Origin: an uncultured Chloroflexota bacterium
GTDB taxonomy: Bacteria; Chloroflexota; UBA11872
Assembly (NCBI GenBank): GCA_958296175.1
Contig: OY282448.1
Location: 248,001-312,000 of the forward strand
Direction: 5' to 3'
Length of the DNA: 64,000 nucleotides
Both the position numbers and the translations under genes were made by a program. Below the pieces are notes generated by a model. The model had not been told where the DNA came from and made no database searches. It was given only the letters and a program-made list of their open reading frames with translations. Positions within the stretch are counted from its first letter, which is position 1, and every line of letters starts with the position of its first letter. Shown here piece after piece: positions 35,202 through 43,482 of this stretch.

Positions 35202-38081
35202 TCAGTCCAGCGCCGGCGGTTTGGAGCCGTGGATGGATGGCTCCGCGGCAAGGATGCGGCGCAGGCGCGCCGCCGTTTCTTCGCCGGCCGCGCCCAGGCC
35301 CAGAATGCCGCGCGCGACCGCCCGGTCCAGGTCGATGCGCGCCGGATCGACCGCGCAGCAATGGAACGACGCGAACTCCAGGCGCGCCAGCGTGCGCCAG
35401 GCGCTGGCGGCGGCGTCCAGCTGCCAGGGCTCCAGCTCCAACACGTTCAGCGTCGGCAGTTTTCGCAGCAGCGTGCGGCTGCCGAGTCCGCGGCCCAGCT
35501 GCGAGGGATTGGCGCGGCTGGCGTGGCACAGCAAGCCGAAGGTCGAGTTGCACCAGAGCGCCAGCGCGGCCTCCATGTCGCCGCGCCGCTCGCCCGCGCG
35601 GTCGTCGAGTCTGAGCGAGTACCAGGTGCGCACGCCCAACGTTCGCTGGAACGTGCGCACGGCTGCGACCCGCTGCGTGTTGTAGCGGACGTCCCGCGTG
35701 AGGTGCAGATGGCCGGCCGCGGCCCAGACCTGGGCGTGGTCGAGGCCTGGTTTGGGCAGGAGCCGCGCGTTCGGCTCGGCGACCGCGGATCTATGCACTG
35801 CCTGGCGCTGTTTCCAGAGGGCGGGAAATTGCGCCAGTCCGTCGTAGCCGTGGTGCGCTTCGAACACGCCGCCAGGAAAGCGGTGGTGAATCTGCATATC
35901 GTAGGGGCTGAGAGCGGCGATGCTCTCGATCGGCGCAATCGGAATCGAACCGAGAGAGCGCGTCGCATCCTCGGACCAGACGATGCCGCGGGCGAGCGCC
36001 TGCGCCCGCTGCCCGACCTCGCCGGAGCGCCAGCGCGCGCCCTGAAGCTGCTCGCCGTCGATGGGCGAGTCCAGCAGTTCGCCCCACGACTCGCCGCCAA
36101 CGAGCAAGGGACTGCCGCCTATGGGCGGGCCGTCCACGCGCTGCAGGTCGGGCACGGCGCGCACGGCATTCAGCACGGCCAGCGCGTCGGTCACCTGCGT
36201 CGGCGCCTGGCGCAGGTTCACGCAGGTCACGCGGCCGGGCGGCGGCTCGTCCGCCCCGAGCCGCCGCGCCACCAGCAGCACCTCGGCAATGCCCGTGTCC
36301 TCGGACAGCGAGCGGTTCTGGGCGTCATGCACCGACAGCACGTACTCCACCGCGTAGCGGTTGGCCAGCAGCGTGCGCATGCCGGACCAGGTGGTGCCGA
36401 AAACGGCCGTGGCCGGCAGCACCGCGGCGACGCGGCCGCCCGGCCGCACCAACCGGTCGGCCAGCGCCAGGAACGCGGACGCGAGCCCAGCGGTTTGGGT
36501 GGCTGGCGTTCCTTGCAGGGTTCGTGCGAGCGTGCGGGACATCTGCCGCTCGACGTCCGGCGCGCGGAATGCGCCGAAGACGGTGGTGAAGGTGTCGGAG
36601 CCGTCGCCGGGGCCGCCGTGGCGGGTGTAGGGCGGATTCATGACGACCAGGTCGGCGCAGGGCCGCTGCGCGCTGGACGCCGTGTCGCCCGCGCTCCCGC
36701 TCACCTGTTCGCCCGCGCCGGAGAAGAGCGTGTCGAGGCGATCGTGGGTCAGCCAGTCCAACGACCCCAGCCGCGCGCCGTTCACGCCGTCGAAGCCCAG
36801 CGGCAGCGTGTGCAAGTTCATGCGCCGAAACGTGACCGACGGCGACACGGCGGCCAGCGTCGCCGCCGTCAGGTGAATGCCGGCTTGCACCACGTCCGCG
36901 CCGTGTATCACGTCTTCGATCAACAGGCGGTGCAGCCGCGCTTCCCTGGCAGCGTCGCCGGCCAGTCCGGCCCGCCGCGCGTTGTCCGCCAGCTGGTGAT
37001 AGGCGGCCATCAAGAGCGTTCCCGTGCCGCAGGCGGGGTCGACGACGGTGAGCCTCCGTACGGCGTCCGGGTCGCTCCAGTCCACGTCGGGCCACTGCTG
37101 CGGGTCGAGCGCCAGCCCGGCCAGCAGGGTTGCCGTGGGGATCTTGGTGTAGAACGCGGCCAGGAATTTCCGGTCGGCGATCAGCCGGTTGAATATGCGG
37201 CCGGCCAGGTCGTGGCGGCGCGTGGCGGCCATCTCCTGCAGCCGCTCGGCGGTCTGCAAGCAGTGGTACAGGAAATCCGCGGCCGGCCGCACCGGCAGAC
37301 TTCTGACCACGTCGCGCGCCATGCGGAAGATGGGGAAGTAGTCGACCTGCAAGATGGCGTCCCAGGCGCTGCCCAGGCTGCTCTTGGAGATGCGGCGGCC
37401 GTCCCAGCGAAGCGCGTCGAGGGGCTGAACGCCCGGGTCGACCTCGGCCAGACGCTCGTGGAACATCATGGCGTTGATGACGACCAGCGCGCCCATGTTG
37501 GCGGCCTCGTCGCCGGGCCTGGTCTGGAACACCTCGGCCACGCGCTGGAGCGCGCCTGGCGCGTCGAAGAGCCGGGAGCCCGCCATGCGGGCGCCCCGGT
37601 CGAGCAGTTCGACCGCGGCATCCAAATCGTCGGCCGGCGCCGCGGCGCTGCGCAGCGCCTGCGCCAGTTCGTCGACGGTTCCGCGAACCTGCGGCCCCGA
37701 GGAGCCGTCGACGCGCCACTCGCGCCAGTCCAGGTTCGCGCGCGCCAGCCTGTCGGCGAGCTGGGCTTGCGGCGCCTCCCGCAAGTCGGCGGGCACGGCC
37801 ACGGCAAACGCAACGCCAACCGCGTGACCCCCGATTTGCATCCCCAGCCGGGCCAGCGCGTCGGCGTGCACGCTGCGCGCGGGCGCATATTCGGTCTCGA
37901 CGACGACCGGCCCGTGCTCGACCAGGACCACGACGTCGGGACGCGCGCCGCCGGCCTGGGTCGATTCCGCCTCGGCCCGCAGCCCCGTGCGCTGCTGGAA
38001 CAGCTCCGCCAGCGCGGCGTTGACCACGCTTTCGTGCGTGCGCCCAGGCTGGTCGGCCAACGATCGACTGGTCACCGTCAC
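35202..38081 (-). CDS. N6-adenine-type DNA methyltransferase with possible N-terminal nuclease-like domain
   Basis: A 959-residue protein of the type I/IIG N6_Mtase class. The SAM-binding motif VVDPACGTGTLLMAA lies at about residue 340-355 and the catalytic DLVVMNPPYTRHGG at about 475-490. LVRPGGRVAAVLPATAVF follows, and a long C-terminal region could recognise the target. The first 110 residues include RPDVVVLVEHGPVVVETEY, which looks like a PD-(D/E)xK core (D...ExE) with the final Lys replaced. No specificity subunit or separate endonuclease is adjacent, so a single-chain restriction-modification enzyme or solitary methylase is possible. The start is uncertain: similarity begins near the GTG at 38081, and the longer frame to 38303 would overlap the NYN gene. 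Confidence 0.75.
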   Translation of the reverse strand: MTVTSRSLADQPGRTHESVVNAALAELFQQRTGLRAEAESTQAGGARPDVVVLVEHGPVVVETEYAPARSVHADALARLGMQIGGHAVGVAFAVAVPADLREAPQAQLADRLARANLDWREWRVDGSSGPQVRGTVDELAQALRSAAAPADDLDAAVELLDRGARMAGSRLFDAPGALQRVAEVFQTRPGDEAANMGALVVINAMMFHERLAEVDPGVQPLDALRWDGRRISKSSLGSAWDAILQVDYFPIFRMARDVVRSLPVRPAADFLYHCLQTAERLQEMAATRRHDLAGRIFNRLIADRKFLAAFYTKIPTATLLAGLALDPQQWPDVDWSDPDAVRRLTVVDPACGTGTLLMAAYHQLADNARRAGLAGDAAREARLHRLLIEDVIHGADVVQAGIHLTAATLAAVSPSVTFRRMNLHTLPLGFDGVNGARLGSLDWLTHDRLDTLFSGAGEQVSGSAGDTASSAQRPCADLVVMNPPYTRHGGPGDGSDTFTTVFGAFRAPDVERQMSRTLARTLQGTPATQTAGLASAFLALADRLVRPGGRVAAVLPATAVFGTTWSGMRTLLANRYAVEYVLSVHDAQNRSLSEDTGIAEVLLVARRLGADEPPPGRVTCVNLRQAPTQVTDALAVLNAVRAVPDLQRVDGPPIGGSPLLVGGESWGELLDSPIDGEQLQGARWRSGEVGQRAQALARGIVWSEDATRSLGSIPIAPIESIAALSPYDMQIHHRFPGGVFEAHHGYDGLAQFPALWKQRQAVHRSAVAEPNARLLPKPGLDHAQVWAAAGHLHLTRDVRYNTQRVAAVRTFQRTLGVRTWYSLRLDDRAGERRGDMEAALALWCNSTFGLLCHASRANPSQLGRGLGSRTLLRKLPTLNVLELEPWQLDAAASAWRTLARLEFASFHCCAVDPARIDLDRAVARGILGLGAAGEETAARLRRILAAEPSIHGSKPPALD

Positions 38082-38190
38082 CTCGCGCCCGGCGCGCAGC
38101 GCCCGCCTGTACCGAAACTCAGCATGACACCTCGGAGCGGCGCGCGCAGAGGCGGCATCGTTGCCGCCCGCCGCGCCGCGATGCCCGCGG

Positions 38191-38820
38191 TTACTCCCAC
38201 GAAGGTGGTCGAGTGATGATGCCGGTGCGGTCGGTGAGCTTCGTGGGGAACTGGCACTGGGGGAGCAGCGCGTGGTCCAGAGGGTGGTACTTGGTGGCGG
38301 CACTGCGCAGGTGGCGGCTGCGGTTGCCCGCAGGGTCGACGACGTGCACCGGGAAGTTGAAGTCCCGGCGCACCATGCGGATGACGCCGGCGAAGTCGGA
38401 GTCGCCGCTGACGACGAACGCGGCCTGGGCGTCGCGTTTGGCGTCGTCGCGGGTCAGGTAGGCGGCCAGATTGGCGTCGGAGCCTTTCTCTTCGGTTCGG
38501 ACGACCCGAGCATAGCCAGGCCCGCCTGGCGGCGGGTTGGCGAGCGGCAGCCGTGTTGCGTTGGTGAGGAAATGGCCTTCGTGGACGACCAATTCGGGAA
38601 TGGTGCGCAGGGCGCGAAGGTAGACCTGCTGTCGGCGGTAGCCGTCCGGGTCGCTTTGCCGGGGTTTAACGGGCGCCGTGAAATAGCGGATGCGATGGAG
38701 CGTGAATCTGGAATCCAGCAGGCAGAGCGCTAGCGCCTCGAGGTCCAACCAGCGCCAGGGCGTGCCTCTCACGGCCCGGTAGTAGAGGTTGAACGCGTCA
38801 ACGTAGACGTTGGCGTTCAC
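38191..38820 (-). CDS. NYN-domain (PIN-like) nuclease
   Basis: A 209-residue LabA/NYN-type protein, a PIN-like fold that usually cleaves RNA with Mg2+. The acidic sites are visible: VYVDAFNLYY at the N-terminus, EEKGSDANLAAYLTRD in the middle, and FVVSGDSDFAGVIRMV. The C-terminal FPVHVVDPAGNRSRHLR completes the fold. I chose the GTG at 38820 (MNANVYVDAFN); a TTG nine bases upstream adds three residues. It sits next to the DNA methylase, about 110 bases away, and immediately after two tandem RNA-like elements. A defence role is possible from context only. Confidence 0.83.
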   Translation of the reverse strand: MNANVYVDAFNLYYRAVRGTPWRWLDLEALALCLLDSRFTLHRIRYFTAPVKPRQSDPDGYRRQQVYLRALRTIPELVVHEGHFLTNATRLPLANPPPGGPGYARVVRTEEKGSDANLAAYLTRDDAKRDAQAAFVVSGDSDFAGVIRMVRRDFNFPVHVVDPAGNRSRHLRSAATKYHPLDHALLPQCQFPTKLTDRTGIITRPPSWE

Positions 38821-38829
38821 GTGCCGCAA

Positions 38830-38891
38830 GAAAAAAGCGGCCGCCCGCAGACGGCCGCTATCTCAGCCGTCGAAACGGACTGAGGGGGCGT
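38830..38891 (-). ncRNA. Candidate small structured RNA, copy B
   Basis: The predicted 60-base transcript has two hairpins: CUCAG-U-CCGU-UUCG-ACGG-CUGAG (38862-38884), then GCGGCCG...CGGCCGC (38837-38858) with a U-run. TTGACC (38921-38926) and CAACAT (38898-38903), 17 bases apart, form a promoter. A second copy lies 156 bases upstream with compensatory changes in the first stem. It could instead be a terminator or leader for the NYN gene. Confidence 0.5.
38837..38858 (-). terminator. Rho-independent terminator hairpin, copy B
   Basis: Stem GCGGCCG/CGGCCGC with an 8-base loop, followed by TTTTTT on the minus strand. Confidence 0.75.
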
Positions 38892-38984
38892 GGAGTGATG
38901 TTGCACGACGCTCGCTGGACGGTCAAGGGGATTCCACTCGTTTTCGGGGGAGTGGCTCGCCTGGGGACTGTGCGCAGCATGAGC

Positions 38985-39047
38985 AAAAAAGAGCGGCCGC
39001 CCGCAGACGGCCGCTATCCCAGCCAGCGAAGTGAACTGGGGGGGTGT
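38985..39047 (-). ncRNA. Candidate small structured RNA, copy A
   Basis: Same layout as copy B: the UUCG hairpin CCCAG...CUGGG (39018-39040), the identical GCGGCCG...CGGCCGC hairpin (38993-39014), and a U-run. The promoter-like TTGACA is at 39079-39084, with CAGCAT at 39054-39059. The first stem has changed from CUCAG/CUGAG to CCCAG/CUGGG, keeping pairing. It lies 36 bases after the trpS stop, so it also could terminate trpS. Confidence 0.5.
38993..39014 (-). terminator. Rho-independent terminator hairpin, copy A
   Basis: A hairpin identical to copy B, followed by CTCTTTTTT on the minus strand. It could end the trpS message. Confidence 0.75.
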
Positions 39048-39119
39048 AAACCAATGCTGCGCGGCTTCTAGCGGGTTTGTCAAGGGCAACATTCGCGCGC
39101 CTCGGCGGGACGCGGCGCA

Positions 39120-40178
39120 TCAAGGCGCGCCCGGCGGGGGCGGGGGTGGGCCGTCGGTCAGGTAGTCCAGGCCCAGTCCCGTGCGCACCTGCTGCATGAC
39201 CGGGCCGGCGCGCTGACGCAGGGCGGCGGTGCCGGCGGCCAGCACGTCGCGCACGTCGTCGGGGCGGGCGGCCCAGCTGGCGCGGCGCTCGCGAATCGGC
39301 GCCAGCAAGGCGTTCATGGCCTGGAAGAGCCGGTCTTTGACCTCCACGTCGCCCACGCGCCCGACGCGGTAGCGGGCTTTCAGGTCGTCGACTTCGGCGG
39401 TGTCGGGGTTGAAGGCGTCGTGATACATGAACACGGGGTTGCCTTCCACGGTGCCCGGGTCGGTGGCGCGCAGCCGCTTGGGATCGGTGAACATGCCGCG
39501 AATCTTGGCGCGCAGCGTGTCTTCCGAGTCCTTGAGGAAGATGGCGTTGCCGGCCGACGTGCCCATCTTGCCCTTGCCGTCGGTGCCCACCAGCCGCGGC
39601 ACCTGGCCCACGCGGCCTTCCGGGACCACGAACACCTGGCCGAAGCGCCGGTTGAAGCGGATGGCCACGTCGCGCGTCATTTCGATGTGCGGGAGCTGGT
39701 CGTCGCCCACCGGCACCAGGTGAGCGAGCGGCAGCAGGATGTTGGCAATTTGCATGACGGGATAATTGAAGAAGGCCACGGGCACGGATGCAGTGGCGGC
39801 TTCCAAGTCGGCCAGCTCGGCTTTCAGGGTTGGGTTGCGCTGCAGGTGGCCCAGCCCGAGAAACCAGCTGAGGTGCAGGGTGAGTTCGGCGAACTCGGGC
39901 ACGCCGCTTTCGATGACGAAATGGGAGCGTTCCGGATCCAGCCCCACGCCCAGCCAGTCCAGCGCGACCTCCCAGAGGCCCCAGCGAATCCAGGGCAGGT
40001 TGTCGGCGTAGTCCGACACCTGGTAGTCGGCCAGCAGGAAGAACGACTCGTATTCGTCCTGCAGCGCCAGCCACTGCGAGAAGGCGCCGGCGTAATGCCC
40101 CACGTGGGAGGGCCCGGAGGGCCGCAGCCCGGTCAGGATGCGGCGGCGGTCGGCGGGAGGGTCGCTGGCGGTGGACAT
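39120..40178 (-). CDS. trpS: Tryptophanyl-tRNA synthetase
   Basis: Class Ic synthetase that charges tRNA-Trp, 352 residues. TGLRPSGPSHVGHYAGA carries the HIGH-like motif as HVGH. FLLADYQ, NYPVMQIANILL, VPVGDDQLPHIEMTRD and the C-terminal helices fit TrpRS. The KMSKS loop reads GKGKMGTSAGN, so its final residues differ from the common KMSKS form. I chose the ATG at 40178 (MSTASD); frames further upstream run into simple repeats. It is monocistronic and followed by the tandem RNA-like elements. Confidence 0.9.
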   Translation of the reverse strand: MSTASDPPADRRRILTGLRPSGPSHVGHYAGAFSQWLALQDEYESFFLLADYQVSDYADNLPWIRWGLWEVALDWLGVGLDPERSHFVIESGVPEFAELTLHLSWFLGLGHLQRNPTLKAELADLEAATASVPVAFFNYPVMQIANILLPLAHLVPVGDDQLPHIEMTRDVAIRFNRRFGQVFVVPEGRVGQVPRLVGTDGKGKMGTSAGNAIFLKDSEDTLRAKIRGMFTDPKRLRATDPGTVEGNPVFMYHDAFNPDTAEVDDLKARYRVGRVGDVEVKDRLFQAMNALLAPIRERRASWAARPDDVRDVLAAGTAALRQRAGPVMQQVRTGLGLDYLTDGPPPPPPGAP

Positions 40179-40596
40179 GCGGGTTCGTCTCGACGGCGGG
40201 GGCGGCCTGTCATAGTGCCACTCGGTTGTGGATTGGTGATTGGTGATTGGTGATTGTGGATTGGTGATTGTGGATTGTGGATCGAAGCGCGGCGGCGAGG
40301 GTCCCCACGTCCGCGAAGAACGCGAGAGGAGCGCGGAGGCGCCGAAGGGACGCACGGGTGGACGGCTTCGCGTCCACGGGGTCGGGCGGCGCCGGCCACC
40401 GGCCGGCGTCCCCGGACTGCTGGCATCGACACTGGCCGCGAGCCGCGGGCTGCATCGGAGGGGCGGGCGCTGGCCGCGGGCTGCATCGGAGGGGCGGCGC
40501 TGGCCGCGTGCTCCTGGCCGCTGACCGCGGGCCGCAGCGGAGGAGGGGGGCGCCCAACGCTCGACGCCGCTGGCCGCAGCGGAGGGGGGGGCGGCG
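40179..40596. repeat. Simple-sequence and GC-rich tandem repeats
   Basis: About 420 bases without a gene. 40225-40283 is built from GATTGGT/GATTGTG units, the only AT-rich simple repeat in the window. 40430-40590 has several copies of CTGGCCGCGGGCTGCATCGG and shorter variants ending GGAGGGG. A TATGAC -10-like site for trpS lies near 40212. Confidence 0.7.
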
Positions 40597-42066
40597 TTAG
40601 CGCAGCAGCTTGTTCACGCCGTTGAAGCCGGCGATCTTGTAGGCCTCGGCGAAGGTGGGGTAGTTGAAGATCGTCTCCACGAAGTAGTCGATGCTGCCGC
40701 CCAGTTGCATGACGGCCTGGCCAATGTGCAGCAGTTCGCTGGCCTGGCTGCCAAAGATGTGCACGCCCAGCACCTTGCGCGTGTCGGGTGAAAACAGCAG
40801 CTTCAGCACCCCGAAGTCGTCGCCCACGATCGCGCCGCGCGCCGTTTCCTTGTAGCGGGCCACGCCGCTTTCGTAGGCCACGCCCGCAACGGTCAGCTGC
40901 TCCTCGGTTTTCCCCACCATGGCTATTTCGGGGATCGTGTAGATGCCGATAGGAAGGTTGTCGTCGATGTTGGGCCGGCGGCCCTTGGCAATCTTGGCCT
41001 CGATACGGTCGAACACGTCCATAGGGATCTTGTCGTCGTCGGACGACGGGCGGTCCAGCCCCACGGCGTGGCGGGCGGCCAGGCGGCCCTGTTCGGCTGA
41101 AGTGGCGGCCAGCGCCGGCTGTCCGATCACGTCGCCCACGGCGTACACGTGGTCCACGGCCGTCTGATAGAACGGGTTCACCTTCAGCCGGCCGCGCGCG
41201 TCGGCGCTCAGGCCGGCGGCGGTCAGGTTCAGTGCGTCGGTGGCGCCCTGGCGGCCTACCGAATACATCAGCATGTCGCTCACGGTCTTGGCGCCCGTTT
41301 CCAGCACCGCCACCGGGCGGCCGCGCTGGTCGAACTCCACGCGGGCAACGTTGTGCCCCAGCCGCAGCGTGATGCCGTTCTCGCGCATGTGATGCTTCAG
41401 CGCCTCCACGATCTCGATGTCCACGAACTCCATCAAGTCGCGGCGGCCGTCGATCAGCGTGATGGGCACTCCCAGCGTGGCAAAGATGCTGGCGTATTCC
41501 GTGCCCACGATGCCGCCGCCCACGATGGTGAGCGACTTGGGAATGGCCGTCATCCCCAGGATGCCGTCGCTATCGACCACGCGCTCCCCGTCGAAGGGGA
41601 TGTGGGTGGGCTGGGCCGGGCGCGACCCCGTGGCCAGGATGACTTTGTCCGCCTGCAGGTGCGAGCGATGCTGCCCGCTCTCGACCGCCAGCGTGTGGGG
41701 ATCGACGAAGTGCGCCATGCCGTTGACCAGGTCCACGTCGTTGCGCAGGAAGGCGTCGCGCACCAGGTCGACCTCGGCCTGAATGACCTGCATGGTGCGG
41801 CGGTTGAGGTCGGGCATGGTGACGTCGGCCATCACGCGGTAGGCCTCGCCGTAGAACGAGCGCTGGGCAATGCCGGTGACGTGCACCACGGCTTCGCGCA
41901 GCGTCTTGGACGGGATGGTGCCGCGGTGCACGGCCTGGCCGCCGATGTAGCGCTGCCGGTCGATGGCCACCACGCGCTTGCCGGCCTTGGCCGACTGAAT
42001 GGCCGCATTGCGCCCGGCCGGCCCGGTGCCAATGACGGCAACGTCGTAGCGCGGCGTCTCGTCCAT
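40597..42066 (-). CDS. sthA: Soluble pyridine nucleotide transhydrogenase
   Basis: Flavoprotein that exchanges reducing equivalents between NADPH and NAD+. The 489-residue protein has the FAD motif AVIGTGPAGRNAAIQSA, HRGTIPSKTLREAV in place of the redox-active CxxxxC of lipoamide dehydrogenases, the NAD motif IVGGGIVGTEYASIF, and the second FAD contact YAVGDVIGQPALA. The C-terminal dimer domain ends NYPTFAEAYKIAG. The missing disulfide cysteines distinguish SthA from Lpd. A short insertion (FDRIEAKIAKGRRPN) precedes the IYTIPE segment. It is monocistronic, with CATAAT at 42098-42103 as possible -10. Confidence 0.9.
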   Translation of the reverse strand: MDETPRYDVAVIGTGPAGRNAAIQSAKAGKRVVAIDRQRYIGGQAVHRGTIPSKTLREAVVHVTGIAQRSFYGEAYRVMADVTMPDLNRRTMQVIQAEVDLVRDAFLRNDVDLVNGMAHFVDPHTLAVESGQHRSHLQADKVILATGSRPAQPTHIPFDGERVVDSDGILGMTAIPKSLTIVGGGIVGTEYASIFATLGVPITLIDGRRDLMEFVDIEIVEALKHHMRENGITLRLGHNVARVEFDQRGRPVAVLETGAKTVSDMLMYSVGRQGATDALNLTAAGLSADARGRLKVNPFYQTAVDHVYAVGDVIGQPALAATSAEQGRLAARHAVGLDRPSSDDDKIPMDVFDRIEAKIAKGRRPNIDDNLPIGIYTIPEIAMVGKTEEQLTVAGVAYESGVARYKETARGAIVGDDFGVLKLLFSPDTRKVLGVHIFGSQASELLHIGQAVMQLGGSIDYFVETIFNYPTFAEAYKIAGFNGVNKLLR

Positions 42067-42164
42067 CCCTCACCCCCGTCTCCGGTAGCGCGCGCCCATT
42101 ATGGCCGCTCCCCCGCCCGCGTGCAGAAACCAGTTTCGCCGCCGCGCGCTTGGCGGCGCGCCCT

Positions 42165-42253
42165 GGCCGCGCGGGCCGTGAGTGCGCGGTGCAACGCGGC
42201 GGGGTGGGGGACAGGGTGAGAAGCGGCCGTGGGGCGGCTTGGCGGTGGTGTTA
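42165..42253. repeat. 89-base repeat, copy 1
   Basis: Runs from GGCCGCGCGGGCCGTGAGTG to GGCGGTGGTGTTA. The second copy is at 42485-42573, and the insertion element sits at the end of that copy. Confidence 0.8.
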
Positions 42254-42360
42254 GCCGGGGCGCGGTGCTCGATCTTGGCGTCTCCCCCCTCACCCCTGCC
42301 CTCTCCCTCCAGGGAGAGGGGGTAAGAGGGAGAGAGCAAGAGGGGGCCGTGCGTTGGCCG
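42254..42360. repeat. 107-base repeat with CTCTCCCT palindrome, copy 1
   Basis: Begins GCCGGGGCGCGGTGCTCGAT and ends GTGCGTTGGCCG. Related copies are at 42384-42489 and 43390-43482. The embedded palindrome (window copy 6) is at 42285-42323. Confidence 0.8.
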
Positions 42361-42383
42361 CCATGCTCGCGACGGTGGTGTTC

Positions 42384-42489
42384 GCCGGGGTGCGGTGCTC
42401 GATCTTGGCGTCCCCCCTCACCCCTGCCCTCTCCCTCCAGGGAGAGGGGGAAGAGGGAGAGGGAGCAAGAGGGGGCGGTGCGTTGGCCG
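42384..42489. repeat. 107-base repeat with CTCTCCCT palindrome, copy 2
   Basis: Same unit as 42254-42360 with small differences. Window palindrome copy 7 is at 42411-42450. Confidence 0.8.
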
Positions 42490-42573
42490 CGCGGGCTGTG
42501 AGTGCGCGGTGCAACGCGGCGGGGTGGGGGGCAGGGTGAGAAGCGGCCGTGGGGCGGCTTGGCGGTGGTGTTA
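42485..42573. repeat. 89-base repeat, copy 2, interrupted by the IS
   Basis: Matches 42165-42253 and ends at TTA, where the insertion element begins. Confidence 0.8.
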
Positions 42574-43387
42574 GGGCCTGTTCACACTAGGTGCTTGCAT
42601 CTGGTAGGGTGGGCGTATGGAACTCACGCAAGAGCAGTACGACCGCATCGCGCACGTGTTCCCCGTGCAGCGGGGCAACGTGCGCCTCTCCAATCTCCAG
42701 GTCCTCAACGGGACTCTCTATGTCGCCGAACACGGCTGTAAGTGGCGCGGCTTACCGCCGCGGTTCGGGCGCTGGCATACCGTCTACACCCGCATGAACC
42801 GCTGGGCCAAGCGAGGCGTCCTCGACCGCATCTTCGAGCACTTGCAACGCGAACAGCTCGTGCGCGTCCGGCTCGAAGTGGTGGGGATGGACAGCACCAT
42901 CGTCAAGGTTCATCCGGACGGGACGGGAGCGCGAAAAAAAACGGGCCGCAAGCCATCGGAAAGTCGCGGGGTGGGTGGACCACCAAGATTCATCTGGTTG
43001 CCGCGGATGCTCGCACCGCGCTGACCTTCGCCTTGTCCCCCGGCAACGCGGGGGACGCGCCGCACGGGCGGCAGTTGCTCACGCAGCGGGGTCCGCAGGC
43101 GGGGTCCCCGGCGCTGGTGATGGATCGCGCGTACGAGGGCGACGCGACCCGCCAGCTGGCGCTCGCCTTGGGGTACACGCCCGTCGTGCCGCCCCTGCGG
43201 CACCGGGTGTCCCCGTAGACGTACAACCGCGACGTTTACAAACGCCGGAATGAGGTCGAGCGCCTGATTCGCCGGTTGAAGGGGTATCGGCGGGTCTTCG
43301 TCCGCTTCGACAAGCTGGACGTGCTGTACCGAGGTTTCCTGGTCTTCGTCTTGATCGTCGATGCATTGCGATAGTGTGAACACGCCC
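42574..43387 (+). mobile_element. IS5-family insertion sequence, 814 bases
   Basis: Terminal inverted repeats GGGCCTGTTCACACTA (42574-42589) and its near-perfect complement (43372-43387, one mismatch). TA flanks both ends as a two-base target duplication. The undisturbed target GTGTTAGCCGGGGCGCGG survives at 42249-42266 in a paralogous repeat, which fixes the boundaries to the base. Confidence 0.9.
42617..43374 (+). pseudogene. IS5-family transposase, frameshifted and interrupted by a stop
   Basis: DDE transposase. The first frame (MELTQEQYDRIAHVFP to the first catalytic aspartate in GMDSTIVKVHPDG) runs to an A8 tract at 42934-42941. A -1 shift there joins the frame NGPQAIGKSRGGWTTKIHL, which continues to the second aspartate in LVMDRAYEGD. 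The slip is probably programmed, as in two-frame IS5 relatives. The TAG at 43216-43218 stands where related transposases have Trp; it cuts off NEVERLIRRLKG, which carries the catalytic glutamate. The remaining sequence is intact to the last stop. The element is therefore probably inactive on its own. Confidence 0.85.
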
Positions 43388-43389
43388 TA

Positions 43390-43482
43390 GCCGGGGCGCG
43401 GTGCTCGATCTTGGCGTTTCCCCCCTCACCCCTGCCCTCTCCCTCCAGGGAGAGGGGGTAAGAGGGGGCGGTGCGTTGGCCG
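43390..43482. repeat. 107-base repeat, copy 3, shortened
   Basis: Continues directly after the IS and target duplication. Window palindrome copy 8 is at 43419-43457. The rest of the gap to 43717 holds no gene. Confidence 0.8.

Noticed and set aside
35202..38081. BREX PglX
   Set aside because: Although an N6 methylase of similar type, no other BREX genes (brxC, pglZ, brxL) are in the window, and the N-terminus differs.
32343..38216. Plus-strand open frame of 1957 codons
   Set aside because: Antisense to the transketolase and DNA methylase genes; the composition (Arg/Gly/His/Val-rich) matches a shadow frame.
38837..39014. The two hairpins as simple double terminator for trpS
   Set aside because: Possible, but each hairpin is preceded by its own promoter-like boxes and a covarying UUCG hairpin, so I list them as RNA candidates with modest confidence.
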